From assembly GCA_040880485.1 (NCBI GenBank), contig JBBDIJ010000016.1, forward strand, positions 1 through 64,000: a stretch of 64,000 nt of DNA, written 5' to 3'. Source of the DNA: JBBDIJ01 sp040880485 (GTDB lineage: Bacteria > Bacteroidota > Rhodothermia > Balneolales > Balneolaceae). The notes under the pieces were generated by a model. It worked only from the letters and a program-made list of their open reading frames with translations. It was not told the origin of the DNA and made no database searches. Below are positions 34,845 through 43,816 of the stretch, piece after piece; within the stretch, counting starts at the first letter, position 1, and each line of letters opens with the position of its first letter. The position numbers were made by a program, and so were the translations under genes.

Positions 34845-36347
34845 CTAACGGAGAAAAATCCGCAAGGTGGCCATGAGCTGAAGTTGACTCGCTGTCCGTT
34901 CTGCCATTTCGTTCTGCAACTCAAAGTTTTGATCTTCAAACTCATATAACAGAGACTCTTCGCTGAAACGAGAGAATTGTGCGCCTACATCGAGGTGCGC
35001 ATCCGGACTGAAAGCAATGGAAATACCACCCGTAAAAGCATTGGCCTCCCGCCCTCCGCTTTGGAATCTTGACGGTTCAAGTCTGTACCCGCCGCGAAGA
35101 ACCACCTCGTCCGAGATCGATTTTGCCAGCCCACCTCTCAGATTCCAGACCGATCGATAGGAATCCTGAATCAGATCGTTCTCATTTCGCTCCTGCTCAA
35201 GCTCTACGGTATCAAAATCGAGGCGTGTCTTGCCGAAGTCAACATATTCTGCAGAAAGCGATGCAGTGAATCCGGCAACATTTTTGACGGCAAGCCCGAG
35301 ACGCAACTCCGATGGGGCCTCTATACCATATGAATACTCCCCTGCGAGCTCTTCTTCAAAGACCACACCATTATCCAGAGAAGAACGAATCGATGCATCG
35401 AAGGTCTCATCTACTTGCAATTTTCCTGGAAAGGTGAAGGATGCTCCAAACCCGATGTGATTCGACAGATTGTAAATAGCACCCACACGTGCTGTAAAGT
35501 TGTAATAACTGTTTGTGATATCATCCCTCAGCAGAATCGTATCGATATCCGTTCCCCCATCATCGGTCTCAATAAAATCACCGTCATAGTCGTTAAACCG
35601 ATCCACTTCCAGCAGCGTTCTGTCGAGCCGGTGCCTCCCGGTCCCCAAACCCACACTTAAACCAACCATCAGATTCTGTACAAGTTCTGTGGCTACAAAA
35701 GCGGAGTACTCTCCGGAGTACCCACGTTCAATAATTTCTCCATGCTGGGTAATACCCGGCCAATCTCCCGTTGGAAACCCAATCCGGAATACCGAGTCCA
35801 GATAGGTTTCATCTTCATCCCCCCAGTCTATCGCCCACGCATTGAAAGCCATATCTTCATACATCGAGCCGGGTATCTTGAAAAAGTCGGTCATTGTACT
35901 CCGCTCATTCCTGCCACCCAGGGCTACTGCACGATTATAAAAGGAGTGCTGGCTGTAACCGGCGCCGAATACCAGGCTTCCACGGACCACCGGCAAACTG
36001 TAGACCAGGCCCAAACTGGAGGCGCTGATCTGATTATCATTCAGGTCTATATTCCTGCCATTAAAGAGTGCCTCTTCATTCACATTTCTGAAGACCATTC
36101 CGAGAGAGCCAAAACTGCCCTTATGCAGAGCCGCCGATGCGGGATTATCGAAATATGAGGCAAACCCGGTAGCCATTGCCGTACCTGGCATCACCAGGGT
36201 AACGGGGTCGTGAGAGACCTGACGGTCACTGAACTGAACGGCCTGATAGCTGTATAGCATCGGGTTGTTCGCAACCTGGGCGCTGACATTATTGAATTGC
36301 GATATCAGAAGTCCTGTAAAGAGAAACAGTACGGCAAATCTACTCAT
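34845..36347 (-). CDS. OmpP1/FadL-type outer membrane protein
   Basis: A 500-residue protein with a signal peptide ending VSAQ and a FadL-like barrel: the N-terminal region (GTAMATGFASYFDNPASAALHKG, part of the FadL hatch) is followed by repeated amphipathic strands and terminates LQLMATLRIFLR. FadL proteins let hydrophobic compounds such as fatty acids cross the outer membrane; substrate here unknown. The long frame continues upstream into the next gene, but ATG 36345-36347 with its signal peptide is the true start. It begins one base after the stop of the lipoprotein gene, so the two are coupled. Confidence 0.87.
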   Translation of the reverse strand: MSRFAVLFLFTGLLISQFNNVSAQVANNPMLYSYQAVQFSDRQVSHDPVTLVMPGTAMATGFASYFDNPASAALHKGSFGSLGMVFRNVNEEALFNGRNIDLNDNQISASSLGLVYSLPVVRGSLVFGAGYSQHSFYNRAVALGGRNERSTMTDFFKIPGSMYEDMAFNAWAIDWGDEDETYLDSVFRIGFPTGDWPGITQHGEIIERGYSGEYSAFVATELVQNLMVGLSVGLGTGRHRLDRTLLEVDRFNDYDGDFIETDDGGTDIDTILLRDDITNSYYNFTARVGAIYNLSNHIGFGASFTFPGKLQVDETFDASIRSSLDNGVVFEEELAGEYSYGIEAPSELRLGLAVKNVAGFTASLSAEYVDFGKTRLDFDTVELEQERNENDLIQDSYRSVWNLRGGLAKSISDEVVLRGGYRLEPSRFQSGGREANAFTGGISIAFSPDAHLDVGAQFSRFSEESLLYEFEDQNFELQNEMAERTASQLQLMATLRIFLR

Positions 36348-36348
36348 T

Positions 36349-37518
36349 TTAATTGCGGCTCCGTCCGGTCGATCTGCCGGTCGAACCGGAGCTGCGGCTT
36401 CCTTGCGCCGGCCGATCCACACTACCCGAACCGCTGCTTTTTGCAGGTGAACGACCCACAGATGAGGGCGATGAACTCCTGCCACGGGGGGGCGAAGAAA
36501 CAGCTGGCGCTCTCCTGCTGGCCGGGGAACGGGACACCGCAGGAGCAGACGAATCTCTCGTGGCCGATCTGCCGGTACTTCGGGCTGCAGGTGTCGTGCT
36601 TCCAGTACTGCGTTGAACCGAACTACTTCCGGTACGCCCTGTACGCGGAGGTGGAGTCGAAACTGCACTGCTTCTCACAGCCGGTTCACTTTTGGTTCCG
36701 GATACGCTGCTGCTTGTCGATCTATCTATGGCTCCGGAACGCCCTGTCTGGCGAACACTTGAACGTATATCGCGTGTCCTTACTTCGAGGCTGCTTCCGG
36801 TACGGCTCGCAGCGGCGGTTCTGGCAGCTTCCACAGCGTCTCCAGCCGATCCGGTTCGCACACGGTTCTGTCCGGTCGCCACTCCCGATCTCATACCGGT
36901 AGATCGGGCGGTATACTCTCTGGCAGGTGCACTTTGAGCCGTGTTGTTGTAATACCGAACATAGATATTCTGATATCTGTAACCATACCCGTTTCCATAC
37001 CATCCATACGAATATGCGTGGTGGGGATAGCGATGCCAGGCCCACCCTCCATATGCCCAGGCGCTGTGAAAAGGATCAACCCATCCATACCAGGGATCAT
37101 ACACCCACCAATCGGCGTAGTATAGACTGTGTGCTCTCCAACTCCACCCGATATGATGACGGACTCCAAAATGGGACCATGTAGGAGAGTAGTGGTGGCG
37201 CGGCCTCATAGAAAGATCCTGACGTCGGTACATTTCGGCCAATTCATAATCCTTGTACCACGCTTCGGCATCGGCCCATCCGTGCTCCACACCCGTCTGA
37301 TATCCCTGAAGATAGGCCTCCTCGGATTCATGCGATATCTGTTCAGGATCTACCTGGTGATCCCTTGTTGTTGAACCACGTTCCCGGGGAGATGTTGCAA
37401 AATCACGCTCATCGATCGTTCGATGGTCGTGGAAAGACTGTAATTGTGTGTAGCATCCGGTCAGAAAAAGCGGTGCGAGAATAGCTACAATCAGGTAATG
37501 GAAATTAAGTTTCTTCAT
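36349..37518 (-). CDS. low-complexity lipoprotein (aromatic-rich middle, Ser/Arg-rich tail)
   Basis: A 389-residue protein I cannot assign to a known family. Start MKKLNFHYLIV leads into a lipoprotein signal with lipobox LTGC. Residues about 45-110 are acidic/Glu-rich; about 110-200 are unusually rich in Tyr, Trp, His and Gly (WVYDPWYGWVDPFHSAWAYGG); from about 215 to the end is a disordered Ser/Arg/Thr/Pro tail with SxGRS-type near-repeats. It is probably attached to the outer or inner membrane and exposes a cationic tail, which could bind anionic surface polymer or nucleic acid (inference). It is coupled to the FadL-like gene. The tail makes frame and length more error-prone than elsewhere. 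Confidence 0.75.
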   Translation of the reverse strand: MKKLNFHYLIVAILAPLFLTGCYTQLQSFHDHRTIDERDFATSPRERGSTTRDHQVDPEQISHESEEAYLQGYQTGVEHGWADAEAWYKDYELAEMYRRQDLSMRPRHHYSPTWSHFGVRHHIGWSWRAHSLYYADWWVYDPWYGWVDPFHSAWAYGGWAWHRYPHHAYSYGWYGNGYGYRYQNIYVRYYNNTAQSAPAREYTARSTGMRSGVATGQNRVRTGSAGDAVEAARTAAASRTGSSLEVRTRDIRSSVRQTGRSGAIDRSTSSSVSGTKSEPAVRSSAVSTPPPRTGRTGSSSVQRSTGSTTPAARSTGRSATRDSSAPAVSRSPASRRAPAVSSPPRGRSSSPSSVGRSPAKSSGSGSVDRPAQGSRSSGSTGRSTGRSRN

Positions 37519-37631
37519 GGCTCTGTCCGTTTTAGTCTGCCTTTTGGCAAGCTTCTCCAATCAATCTACATCTTTCAACACAAATTCGGTATCACATGAC
37601 CATGTGAGTAGTGCAAAACCCGACTCGCGGG

Positions 37632-38264
37632 TCAAATCTCTCCTCTGAGCGACTTGGCAATCACTTCCGCTTTAGAGTTAACGTGAAGCTTTTTATAGAT
37701 GTTGCGTATATGTGCCCGAACCGTATCTATAGATATATCATACCGATCGGCGATAAGCTTGTAGCTGAGCCCATCCACAAGTCCTGTTACGATATCCTGT
37801 TCCCGTGAAGTAAGGCCATTCTCCGGCCGATTTTCCTTTTTTGAAGCATTAAAATAACCGATCACTTTTCTCGCAATCTGGGGAGACATAGGCGCTCCAC
37901 CCTCCATTAGTGTCCGGATAGCCTCAACAATTTCAGGAAGTGATGTGTGTTTGAGAAGGTACCCCGATGCACCGGCAACCAGGGAGTCAAATATTTTGTG
38001 TGTGTCATGATAGACGGTCAACATGATCATCTCAATCTCGGGATATTTGTTTCGTATCACTTTCATCCCTTCAATTCCGGACATTCCGGGCAGTTGAATA
38101 TCCATGAGCAATACATCAGGTGCCGGGTTCTCCTCCAAATACTCCAGCATCTCCTCAATAGACTCCACCGCCACCGGGCAACTGAAACCCTCCTGCATAT
38201 TCAGAAACTTCTGAATCAGATCCCTGATCTTGCTGTTATCCTCCACTATACCTGTTACCGCCAT
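37632..38264 (-). CDS. LuxR/NarL-family response regulator
   Basis: A 210-residue regulator. The receiver domain (1-120) has IVEDN, the phosphoacceptor in VLLMDIQLPGMSG (Asp about 55) and the Lys in GYLLKHTS; the C-terminal helix-turn-helix (about 145-205) reads LTSREQDIVTGLVDGLSYKLIADRYDISIDTVRAHIRNIYKKL (quoted segment TVRAHIRNIYKKL). AGGAGG sits five bases before the ATG. It follows the sensor kinase gene by 81 bases and is its likely partner. Confidence 0.93.
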   Translation of the reverse strand: MAVTGIVEDNSKIRDLIQKFLNMQEGFSCPVAVESIEEMLEYLEENPAPDVLLMDIQLPGMSGIEGMKVIRNKYPEIEMIMLTVYHDTHKIFDSLVAGASGYLLKHTSLPEIVEAIRTLMEGGAPMSPQIARKVIGYFNASKKENRPENGLTSREQDIVTGLVDGLSYKLIADRYDISIDTVRAHIRNIYKKLHVNSKAEVIAKSLRGEI

Positions 38265-38345
38265 TCTGACCTCCTCTGCTAAAATTGACCTCTTCTCTCC
38301 CCGCCTCTGTCTGTGATCCCATTCCGGCAACCATAGCATTAACAT

Positions 38346-41234
38346 TCAAAACCGGCCACGTACAACAACCCGGAATCCATTTTCTACTTCAATATCGGTA
38401 TTTGCACCCATACGGTTCGCTCGCATATTCATGTTACGCAATCCCTGGCCGCTTCGACGTCGCTCCTGCTGTTTTTTCCCGTTGTCGGCCACCTCCAGAT
38501 AAAAATTACGCCCATCCACCTTCAGAGTTACATGAACCGCCGTTGCATCAGAATGTTTGGCGATATTGTTCACAGCCTCTTTATAGATCAGATAGAGATT
38601 CTCTTTGATCTGGACCGGCAGCCTGCGATCCATATCCAGGCCGGAAAAGTTATAGTGAATATCTGTTCCCCGAACCGTCAGCAGGCTGTTGGCATGATCC
38701 TGCATCCGATCTGTCAGATCACCTGCTCTGTCGTTTCTCGCATCGATATACCAGACGATATCATCCAGTGCCGATACGATTCTCCGGCTGTGATCTCCAA
38801 TCTGCCCGAGGGTCTCACCCACTTCCGGTTCCGGATTACCCGCCCGCAAGAAGTCTGTCTGAAGGGCGAGTTCGGTTAGAGACGCTCCTACATCATCATG
38901 CAGGTCGCTGGCAATCTGTACCCTCATCCGTTCTATATCTACCATTCTTCGAATTCTATAATAGTTATAGATGATCAGAATGATCCCCATTACCGCCACT
39001 CCGGCAATCATTAATACCCACCATTGCATCCAGAGTGGCCTTTCTATTTCGAACGACCAGCTTGCGGGGTTCAATGAAACCACGCCACTGCTATTATAAG
39101 CACGCACTTCAAACCTGTACTCACCAGGGGAGAGTGAAGGATAGCGTACTGTACGGTCGTATGTAACGGTCCAGTCACTGTCCACACCCGCCATTCTGTA
39201 CTCATAAAGAATACCGGAAGGAGCATCGAATGAGATCCCGGAAAAGGAGAACTGAATCAGATTCCGGTCGTGAGAGAATGACCCTCTGCGGCTCCAGTCC
39301 ACCTCCTCTCCTGCAACCGTCACAGACTGCAAGTGAACAAGCGGCCGGCTTTCCGATAATGGAACCCGGTCCGGGTGGAACCGGCTCACACCTTCTACAC
39401 TTCCGATCCAGAATGCCCCCTCACGATCCCTGTAGAGTGCGCCTGTATTAAACTCATTGGAAGGCAGCCCCTGCTCCCGGGTGATCTGCCGCCACGCGCG
39501 TTCCCTCTCGCGACTGTTGGTTGCAGTTCGGTATAGGTCCGGGTCGAACCGAATTAAACCCTGATTGGTACCCATCCATATAACCCCGGTACTGTCATGA
39601 AACAGCATGTGGGTTACCGCGGAAGCATAAATGTGTTCCGAACTGAATGTCTGCACTTCCCCATCCCTGTACAGGGCCGGCCCCGAATAGGTTCCGATCC
39701 AGACACCATCCGGATGGTCGGCTGAGAGGGAGATCACCCCGTTACTCGGAAGTCCATCCTCTACTGTAATGGTCATAAACTCGCCATCCCGGTATCGGAC
39801 AGCCCCTCCATAGGTTGCAAACCAGACGGCTCCATCCGAATCACCTGTAATAGCCACCACTGAATTGTGAGGGAGCAGATTCTCGTCATGGAAGTGATCC
39901 CGCTGTCCGTCCGTACGGTACCGATAGACACCATTTCTGTATGTTCCGACCCAAAAATCACCTGAGTCCTGTTCATACAGAGCACGGACACTGTCGAGGT
40001 CGGCGAATTGCGACTCGACAGAACGAACTACACCACCTTCAATCCGGTTCAGGCCGGCATCGGTCCCTGCCCAGAGTCGCTCCTGCCGATCGAACCAGAG
40101 TGCGTGAATTTTATTATCGTCCAGCCCGTCTCCTCTGTCCCAGCTCTCCATACTCTCTGCGTCTTTGGAGAGTACACCGCCACCGTAAGAACCGATCCAG
40201 ATTCGGCCCTGCGAATCTCCAGTAATGGAGGTTACCAGATTGCTCGTCAATCCCTCATCCACTGACCAGTTCTGCAGCCAGTCCCCCATCCAGAGAGCCA
40301 CTCCGCCTCCAAATGTTCCAAACCAGGGGTGCCCCTCACGATCGACCATTACTGAGTAGACGATTTGACCCGGAAGCCCGTCCGCAGTCGTATAGCTCTC
40401 CACGCGGCCTTCAGTGATCTGAAGTACACCCTGTTCTGTACCTGCCCACACCCGATTCAGACCATCCAGTCTGATGGAGTATGTGGGCAGCTCTTCGTAG
40501 ATGGGACCAACAGCAACAGGCTGTATCTCTCCATCCTCCATTAGCGATATTCCACTTCCGGTGGCAATCCAGATACTGTTACGTTCATCGATATCCAGAT
40601 CATACAGTTGATCGCCAGACAGCCCATCAGACCGGGTCCAGGTGTTGAAATTACCGGTATCGAGCCCGGTTAACCCGCCATCCGTAGCGAACCATAAGAC
40701 TCCCTCTCCATCCTGCCTGATCTCACGAACCCGGTTGCCACCAAGTCCGTGAACCGTTGAAAACTGGGTTAGCTGTCCACCACTCTCAAAAAGCCAAACT
40801 CCCGCTCCATCCGTACCGAACCACCACTCTCCTTCCCGATCCTGTAGTATGGATATCACCGAGTACCGCTCCATATCCTCCAGTCCCGTCACACTTCGGA
40901 CAGCACCATCTTCATAGATATTGACACCCGATTCAGTACCGATCCATATCCGGCCCTGAACGTCTTCAAAGAGAGCGTAAATCTGATCGTCATTCAGACC
41001 GTCCCGGCTGTACCACCGATCTACCTGATGGCCATCGAACCGGTTCAACCCGTAACCGGTAGCGATCCATACATAGCCGTCACGATCCTGAATCAGGTCA
41101 TGGACTACCGACTCGCTAAGGCCATGCTCGATGGTGTAGGTACGAAAAGGTAGAGTTTGCGCATCTGCAGTCACAGATTGCAGACTACAAGCAAGGAAGA
41201 TCAAAAAGGGACACAGAATGGAGATCATTCTCAT
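38346..41234 (-). CDS. two-component sensor histidine kinase with Reg_prop propellers
   Basis: A 962-residue sensor. After a signal peptide, 14 repeats of about 42 residues with the 'D-x-x-G-x-(I/V)-W-(I/F)-(A/G)-T' Reg_prop motif can be counted, enough for two seven-bladed periplasmic propellers. A Y_Y_Y domain (about 640-725) and one membrane helix (about 735-755) follow. The cytoplasmic kinase is of the HisKA_3 type: H-box SDLHDDVGAS (His about 779), N-box EAVNNIAKHS, G-box SGQGLRNMNMR. In HTCS-type systems such a sensor is fused to an AraC regulator; here the regulator is a separate LuxR gene downstream. The signal sensed is unknown. Confidence 0.93.
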   Translation of the reverse strand: MRMISILCPFLIFLACSLQSVTADAQTLPFRTYTIEHGLSESVVHDLIQDRDGYVWIATGYGLNRFDGHQVDRWYSRDGLNDDQIYALFEDVQGRIWIGTESGVNIYEDGAVRSVTGLEDMERYSVISILQDREGEWWFGTDGAGVWLFESGGQLTQFSTVHGLGGNRVREIRQDGEGVLWFATDGGLTGLDTGNFNTWTRSDGLSGDQLYDLDIDERNSIWIATGSGISLMEDGEIQPVAVGPIYEELPTYSIRLDGLNRVWAGTEQGVLQITEGRVESYTTADGLPGQIVYSVMVDREGHPWFGTFGGGVALWMGDWLQNWSVDEGLTSNLVTSITGDSQGRIWIGSYGGGVLSKDAESMESWDRGDGLDDNKIHALWFDRQERLWAGTDAGLNRIEGGVVRSVESQFADLDSVRALYEQDSGDFWVGTYRNGVYRYRTDGQRDHFHDENLLPHNSVVAITGDSDGAVWFATYGGAVRYRDGEFMTITVEDGLPSNGVISLSADHPDGVWIGTYSGPALYRDGEVQTFSSEHIYASAVTHMLFHDSTGVIWMGTNQGLIRFDPDLYRTATNSRERERAWRQITREQGLPSNEFNTGALYRDREGAFWIGSVEGVSRFHPDRVPLSESRPLVHLQSVTVAGEEVDWSRRGSFSHDRNLIQFSFSGISFDAPSGILYEYRMAGVDSDWTVTYDRTVRYPSLSPGEYRFEVRAYNSSGVVSLNPASWSFEIERPLWMQWWVLMIAGVAVMGIILIIYNYYRIRRMVDIERMRVQIASDLHDDVGASLTELALQTDFLRAGNPEPEVGETLGQIGDHSRRIVSALDDIVWYIDARNDRAGDLTDRMQDHANSLLTVRGTDIHYNFSGLDMDRRLPVQIKENLYLIYKEAVNNIAKHSDATAVHVTLKVDGRNFYLEVADNGKKQQERRRSGQGLRNMNMRANRMGANTDIEVENGFRVVVRGRF

Positions 41235-41370
41235 AAAGATGAATATACTGGTTCCCGTTACGGTTTTGAAAATTGCCCGTCAATAGAGATGTTTCTGTTC
41301 AGATATTTTGGCGTGACCCTGTAACACTGGTTGCTCCTCAATATTCAGCCGGATCAAAAAATCTCCCTTT

Positions 41371-42744
41371 ATGAAATGGAAGTCCGATATTCTGCCCATT
41401 ATTGCAGTGGGCTTGCTGCTCTACAGTTGTTCAGCACCCCGTCCCGCAACAGATCCCGAACCGGTTCAAACCGAAAGTACGATTCAGCAGAAATTGAGTA
41501 ATCTCTTCTCCGGTTCTACGGTTTTTTCAAGCAGTCAGGCCGGCTTTCTTCTCTACGATCCCGAACAGGGCAAAACCCTTTTCGACCTGAATGGAAACCG
41601 GTTCTTTACCCCCGCTTCCAATATTAAAATCTTCACGCTATATGCTTCTTTAAAGACACTTCCCGATACGCTCCCCTCTATTCGATACGCCATTGAAGGA
41701 GACACGCTCTACTTCAGGGGTACGGGCGAACCCTCCTTCCTGAACAGCTGGTCGAACCGTCGGGATCTTTACAACTTTCTCTCCGGCAGAGAGGAAATCC
41801 TGGCTTACGATGACAGGCACTTTACAGACCAGCCATACGGCCCCGGATGGTCATGGGACTGGTATTCACAACCATACGCAGTAGAAAAATCCCCTTTCCC
41901 GATCTACGGTAATATTGTGCGGTTTTATGCACAACAGGTAGCACTGGTGATTCTGGATGAAAACAGGCCTGTAGACCCTCCCCATTTTGAAAACTATCTG
42001 GAGCAACTACCCTGGAATGGAGAACAGGTTGCCCTGGTCGACCGGGACCGTGAGGGGAATCGATTTACCTACTCTCCCCGAGCCGATACAGCAAGACAGG
42101 TCCGCCAGATTCCCTTTCGATACGATCGAAATCTCATGGTCTCACTGCTTTCAGACACTCTTGGAAGGGAAGTCCATCTCGCAGGAGATCAGGCACCCGC
42201 CTTGAACCTTTCGCTAGCCATAACACCGGCCGAAGAGCTCTACCGGCGCATGATGCTTCAAAGCGACAATCTGGTTGCTGAACAGCTGATGTTAATGATC
42301 GCAGAGCAGGAGTTGGGGCAAATGCATGTACAGAGTGCAATTCAGTGGAGCATGAACCGGCACCTCTCCGAGCTGTCCGACGGAGTTGTATGGGAAGACG
42401 GCTCGGGGCTCACCCGCTACAATCTTGTTACACCTGCAGCTGTAACGGGCATTCTCGAGAGGTTGATTACAGAATTCGGGCAGAACCGAATCCTCTCCCT
42501 GTTTCCTGCCGGCGGCCAATCGGGAACACTCGGAAACTTTTTTCATCCTCCTGCCGGACAACCACCCTATGTATATGGCAAGACAGGAACACTACGCAAT
42601 AACACGGCACTGAGTGGTTATTTGCGCACCGAATCGGGCCGTTTGCTTCTATTCAGCTTTTTTGTGAATAACTTTACACAGGGGTCCGGTACGGTTCGTT
42701 CCGAAATGGAGCGTGTTTTGAATCTGGTTCGAACCGGATTTTAG
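41371..42744 (+). CDS. dacB: D-alanyl-D-alanine carboxypeptidase/endopeptidase (PBP4)
   Basis: A 457-residue peptidase S13 family protein, acting on peptidoglycan cross-links in the periplasm. The three penicilloyl-transferase motifs are intact: SxxK as SNIK (Ser83, Lys86), SxN as SDN (298-300) and KTG (404-406). The N-terminus has a lipobox-like LLLYSCSAP, so it is probably lipid-anchored. Length is near the short S13 class (about 460-480). It converges with rpoD. No clear upstream regulatory site. Confidence 0.93.
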   Translation: MKWKSDILPIIAVGLLLYSCSAPRPATDPEPVQTESTIQQKLSNLFSGSTVFSSSQAGFLLYDPEQGKTLFDLNGNRFFTPASNIKIFTLYASLKTLPDTLPSIRYAIEGDTLYFRGTGEPSFLNSWSNRRDLYNFLSGREEILAYDDRHFTDQPYGPGWSWDWYSQPYAVEKSPFPIYGNIVRFYAQQVALVILDENRPVDPPHFENYLEQLPWNGEQVALVDRDREGNRFTYSPRADTARQVRQIPFRYDRNLMVSLLSDTLGREVHLAGDQAPALNLSLAITPAEELYRRMMLQSDNLVAEQLMLMIAEQELGQMHVQSAIQWSMNRHLSELSDGVVWEDGSGLTRYNLVTPAAVTGILERLITEFGQNRILSLFPAGGQSGTLGNFFHPPAGQPPYVYGKTGTLRNNTALSGYLRTESGRLLLFSFFVNNFTQGSGTVRSEMERVLNLVRTGF

Positions 42745-42799
42745 CTCTTTGCAGCATTACGTCCCCCACGAAGGAGGGTAAAGGTAACCGTATTAGCCG

Positions 42800-43654
42800 T
42801 TACCCCAGATAGGCTCGCAGGGCTGCACTTCGGTTGTGGTGTCGAAGCTTTCTGAGGGCCTTCTCCTTGATCTGTCGCACCCTTTCACGTGTGAGGTCAA
42901 AACGTTCACCAATCTCCTCGAGAGTAAGCGAGTGCTCCCTTCCAATTCCAAAATAGAGACGAATCACTTCTGCCTCCCTTTTGGTTAATTTGGAAAGTGC
43001 GCGCTCAATCTCCACTTTCAGAGACTCTCCCATCAACTCATTGTCCGGGTCGGGAATCTCTTCATTCTCCAACACATCGAGAAGCCGGTTGTCCTCACCC
43101 TGGGCAAACGGAGCATCCACTGAGAGGTGACGTCCGGAGATTTTGAGTGTATCGGCCACCTCGGAAACGGTCATCTCCAGGCTTTCGGCCAGCTCGGCCG
43201 CAGAAGGCACACGCTCATACTCTTGCTCGAGTTTGGATAGCTCCTTCCCAATCTTGTTCAGTGCACCCACCCGGTTCAACGGAAGCCTTACGATCCGGCT
43301 CTGTTCTGCAAGCGCCTGCAAAATTGACTGGCGAATCCACCAGACAGCATAGGATATAAACTTGAATCCGCGGGTCTCGTCAAAACGTTTGGCCGCCTTG
43401 ATGAGCCCGAGGTTGCCCTCGTTGATCAGGTCTCCAAGTGAAAGGCCCTGATTCTGATACTGTTTGGCAACAGATACCACGAATCGCAGATTGGCTTTCG
43501 TAAGATCTTCCAGCGCTCTCTGGGAACCTTTTTGAATCTCCTTGGCCAACCGGACTTCATCATCCGGTGTAATCAGTTTCTCTTTGCCAATTTCTTGAAG
43601 ATATCGGTCCAGTGATTCAGATTCGCGTGTCGAAATTCCAGAACTTTTTGCCAC
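42800..43654 (-). CDS. rpoD: primary RNA polymerase sigma factor (RpoD/SigA type)
   Basis: A 284-residue sigma70 without region 1.1, as is normal in Bacteroidota-type bacteria (E. coli RpoD has 613). Region 1.2 is ESLDRYLQEIGKEKLIT; region 2 includes RFVVSVAKQYQNQGLSLGDLINEGNLGLIKAAKRFDETRGFKFISYAVWWIRQSI (key segment ISYAVWWIRQSI, promoter melting); region 3 VPSAAELAE; region 4 LTLEEIGERFDLTRERVRQIKEKALRKLR. It is monocistronic, with an AT-rich upstream stretch (43655-43816) containing a palindrome. Confidence 0.95.
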   Translation of the reverse strand: MAKSSGISTRESESLDRYLQEIGKEKLITPDDEVRLAKEIQKGSQRALEDLTKANLRFVVSVAKQYQNQGLSLGDLINEGNLGLIKAAKRFDETRGFKFISYAVWWIRQSILQALAEQSRIVRLPLNRVGALNKIGKELSKLEQEYERVPSAAELAESLEMTVSEVADTLKISGRHLSVDAPFAQGEDNRLLDVLENEEIPDPDNELMGESLKVEIERALSKLTKREAEVIRLYFGIGREHSLTLEEIGERFDLTRERVRQIKEKALRKLRHHNRSAALRAYLG

Positions 43655-43767
43655 AGGAAATCGGATTATTTGTTAAAAAAGTCTTGAGAGCGGAAGCGGG
43701 GTTGCCTTATGGTAAACGAAATATCTGCGTCTATGTTTCATTTTTTTAATAAAGGCACTAAACAAAG

Positions 43768-43782
43768 AAATGTAATACATTT
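43768..43782. other. AT-rich palindrome upstream of rpoD
   Basis: AAATGTA-A-TACATTT, a perfect 7-bp inverted repeat with one central base, about 115 bases upstream of rpoD and followed by a T-run on the plus strand. Could be an operator, or a weak stem. Confidence 0.3.
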
Positions 43783-43816
43783 TTTTTTAAATATAAAAAC
43801 GAGACAGATCGGATAC

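Noticed and set aside
36348..36668. Extension of the FadL-like frame upstream of its signal peptide
   Set aside because: Antisense-like Arg/Pro-rich translation of the lipoprotein's low-complexity tail in another frame; not a domain.
42726..42735. GGTTCGAACC, similar to a tRNA T-loop
   Set aside because: Inside the dacB coding sequence at its C-terminus; no flanking acceptor, anticodon or D arms.
42783..42804. GGTAAC/GTTACC stem-loop between dacB and rpoD
   Set aside because: Only 6 bp with a 10-base loop and it includes the rpoD stop codon; too weak to call a terminator.
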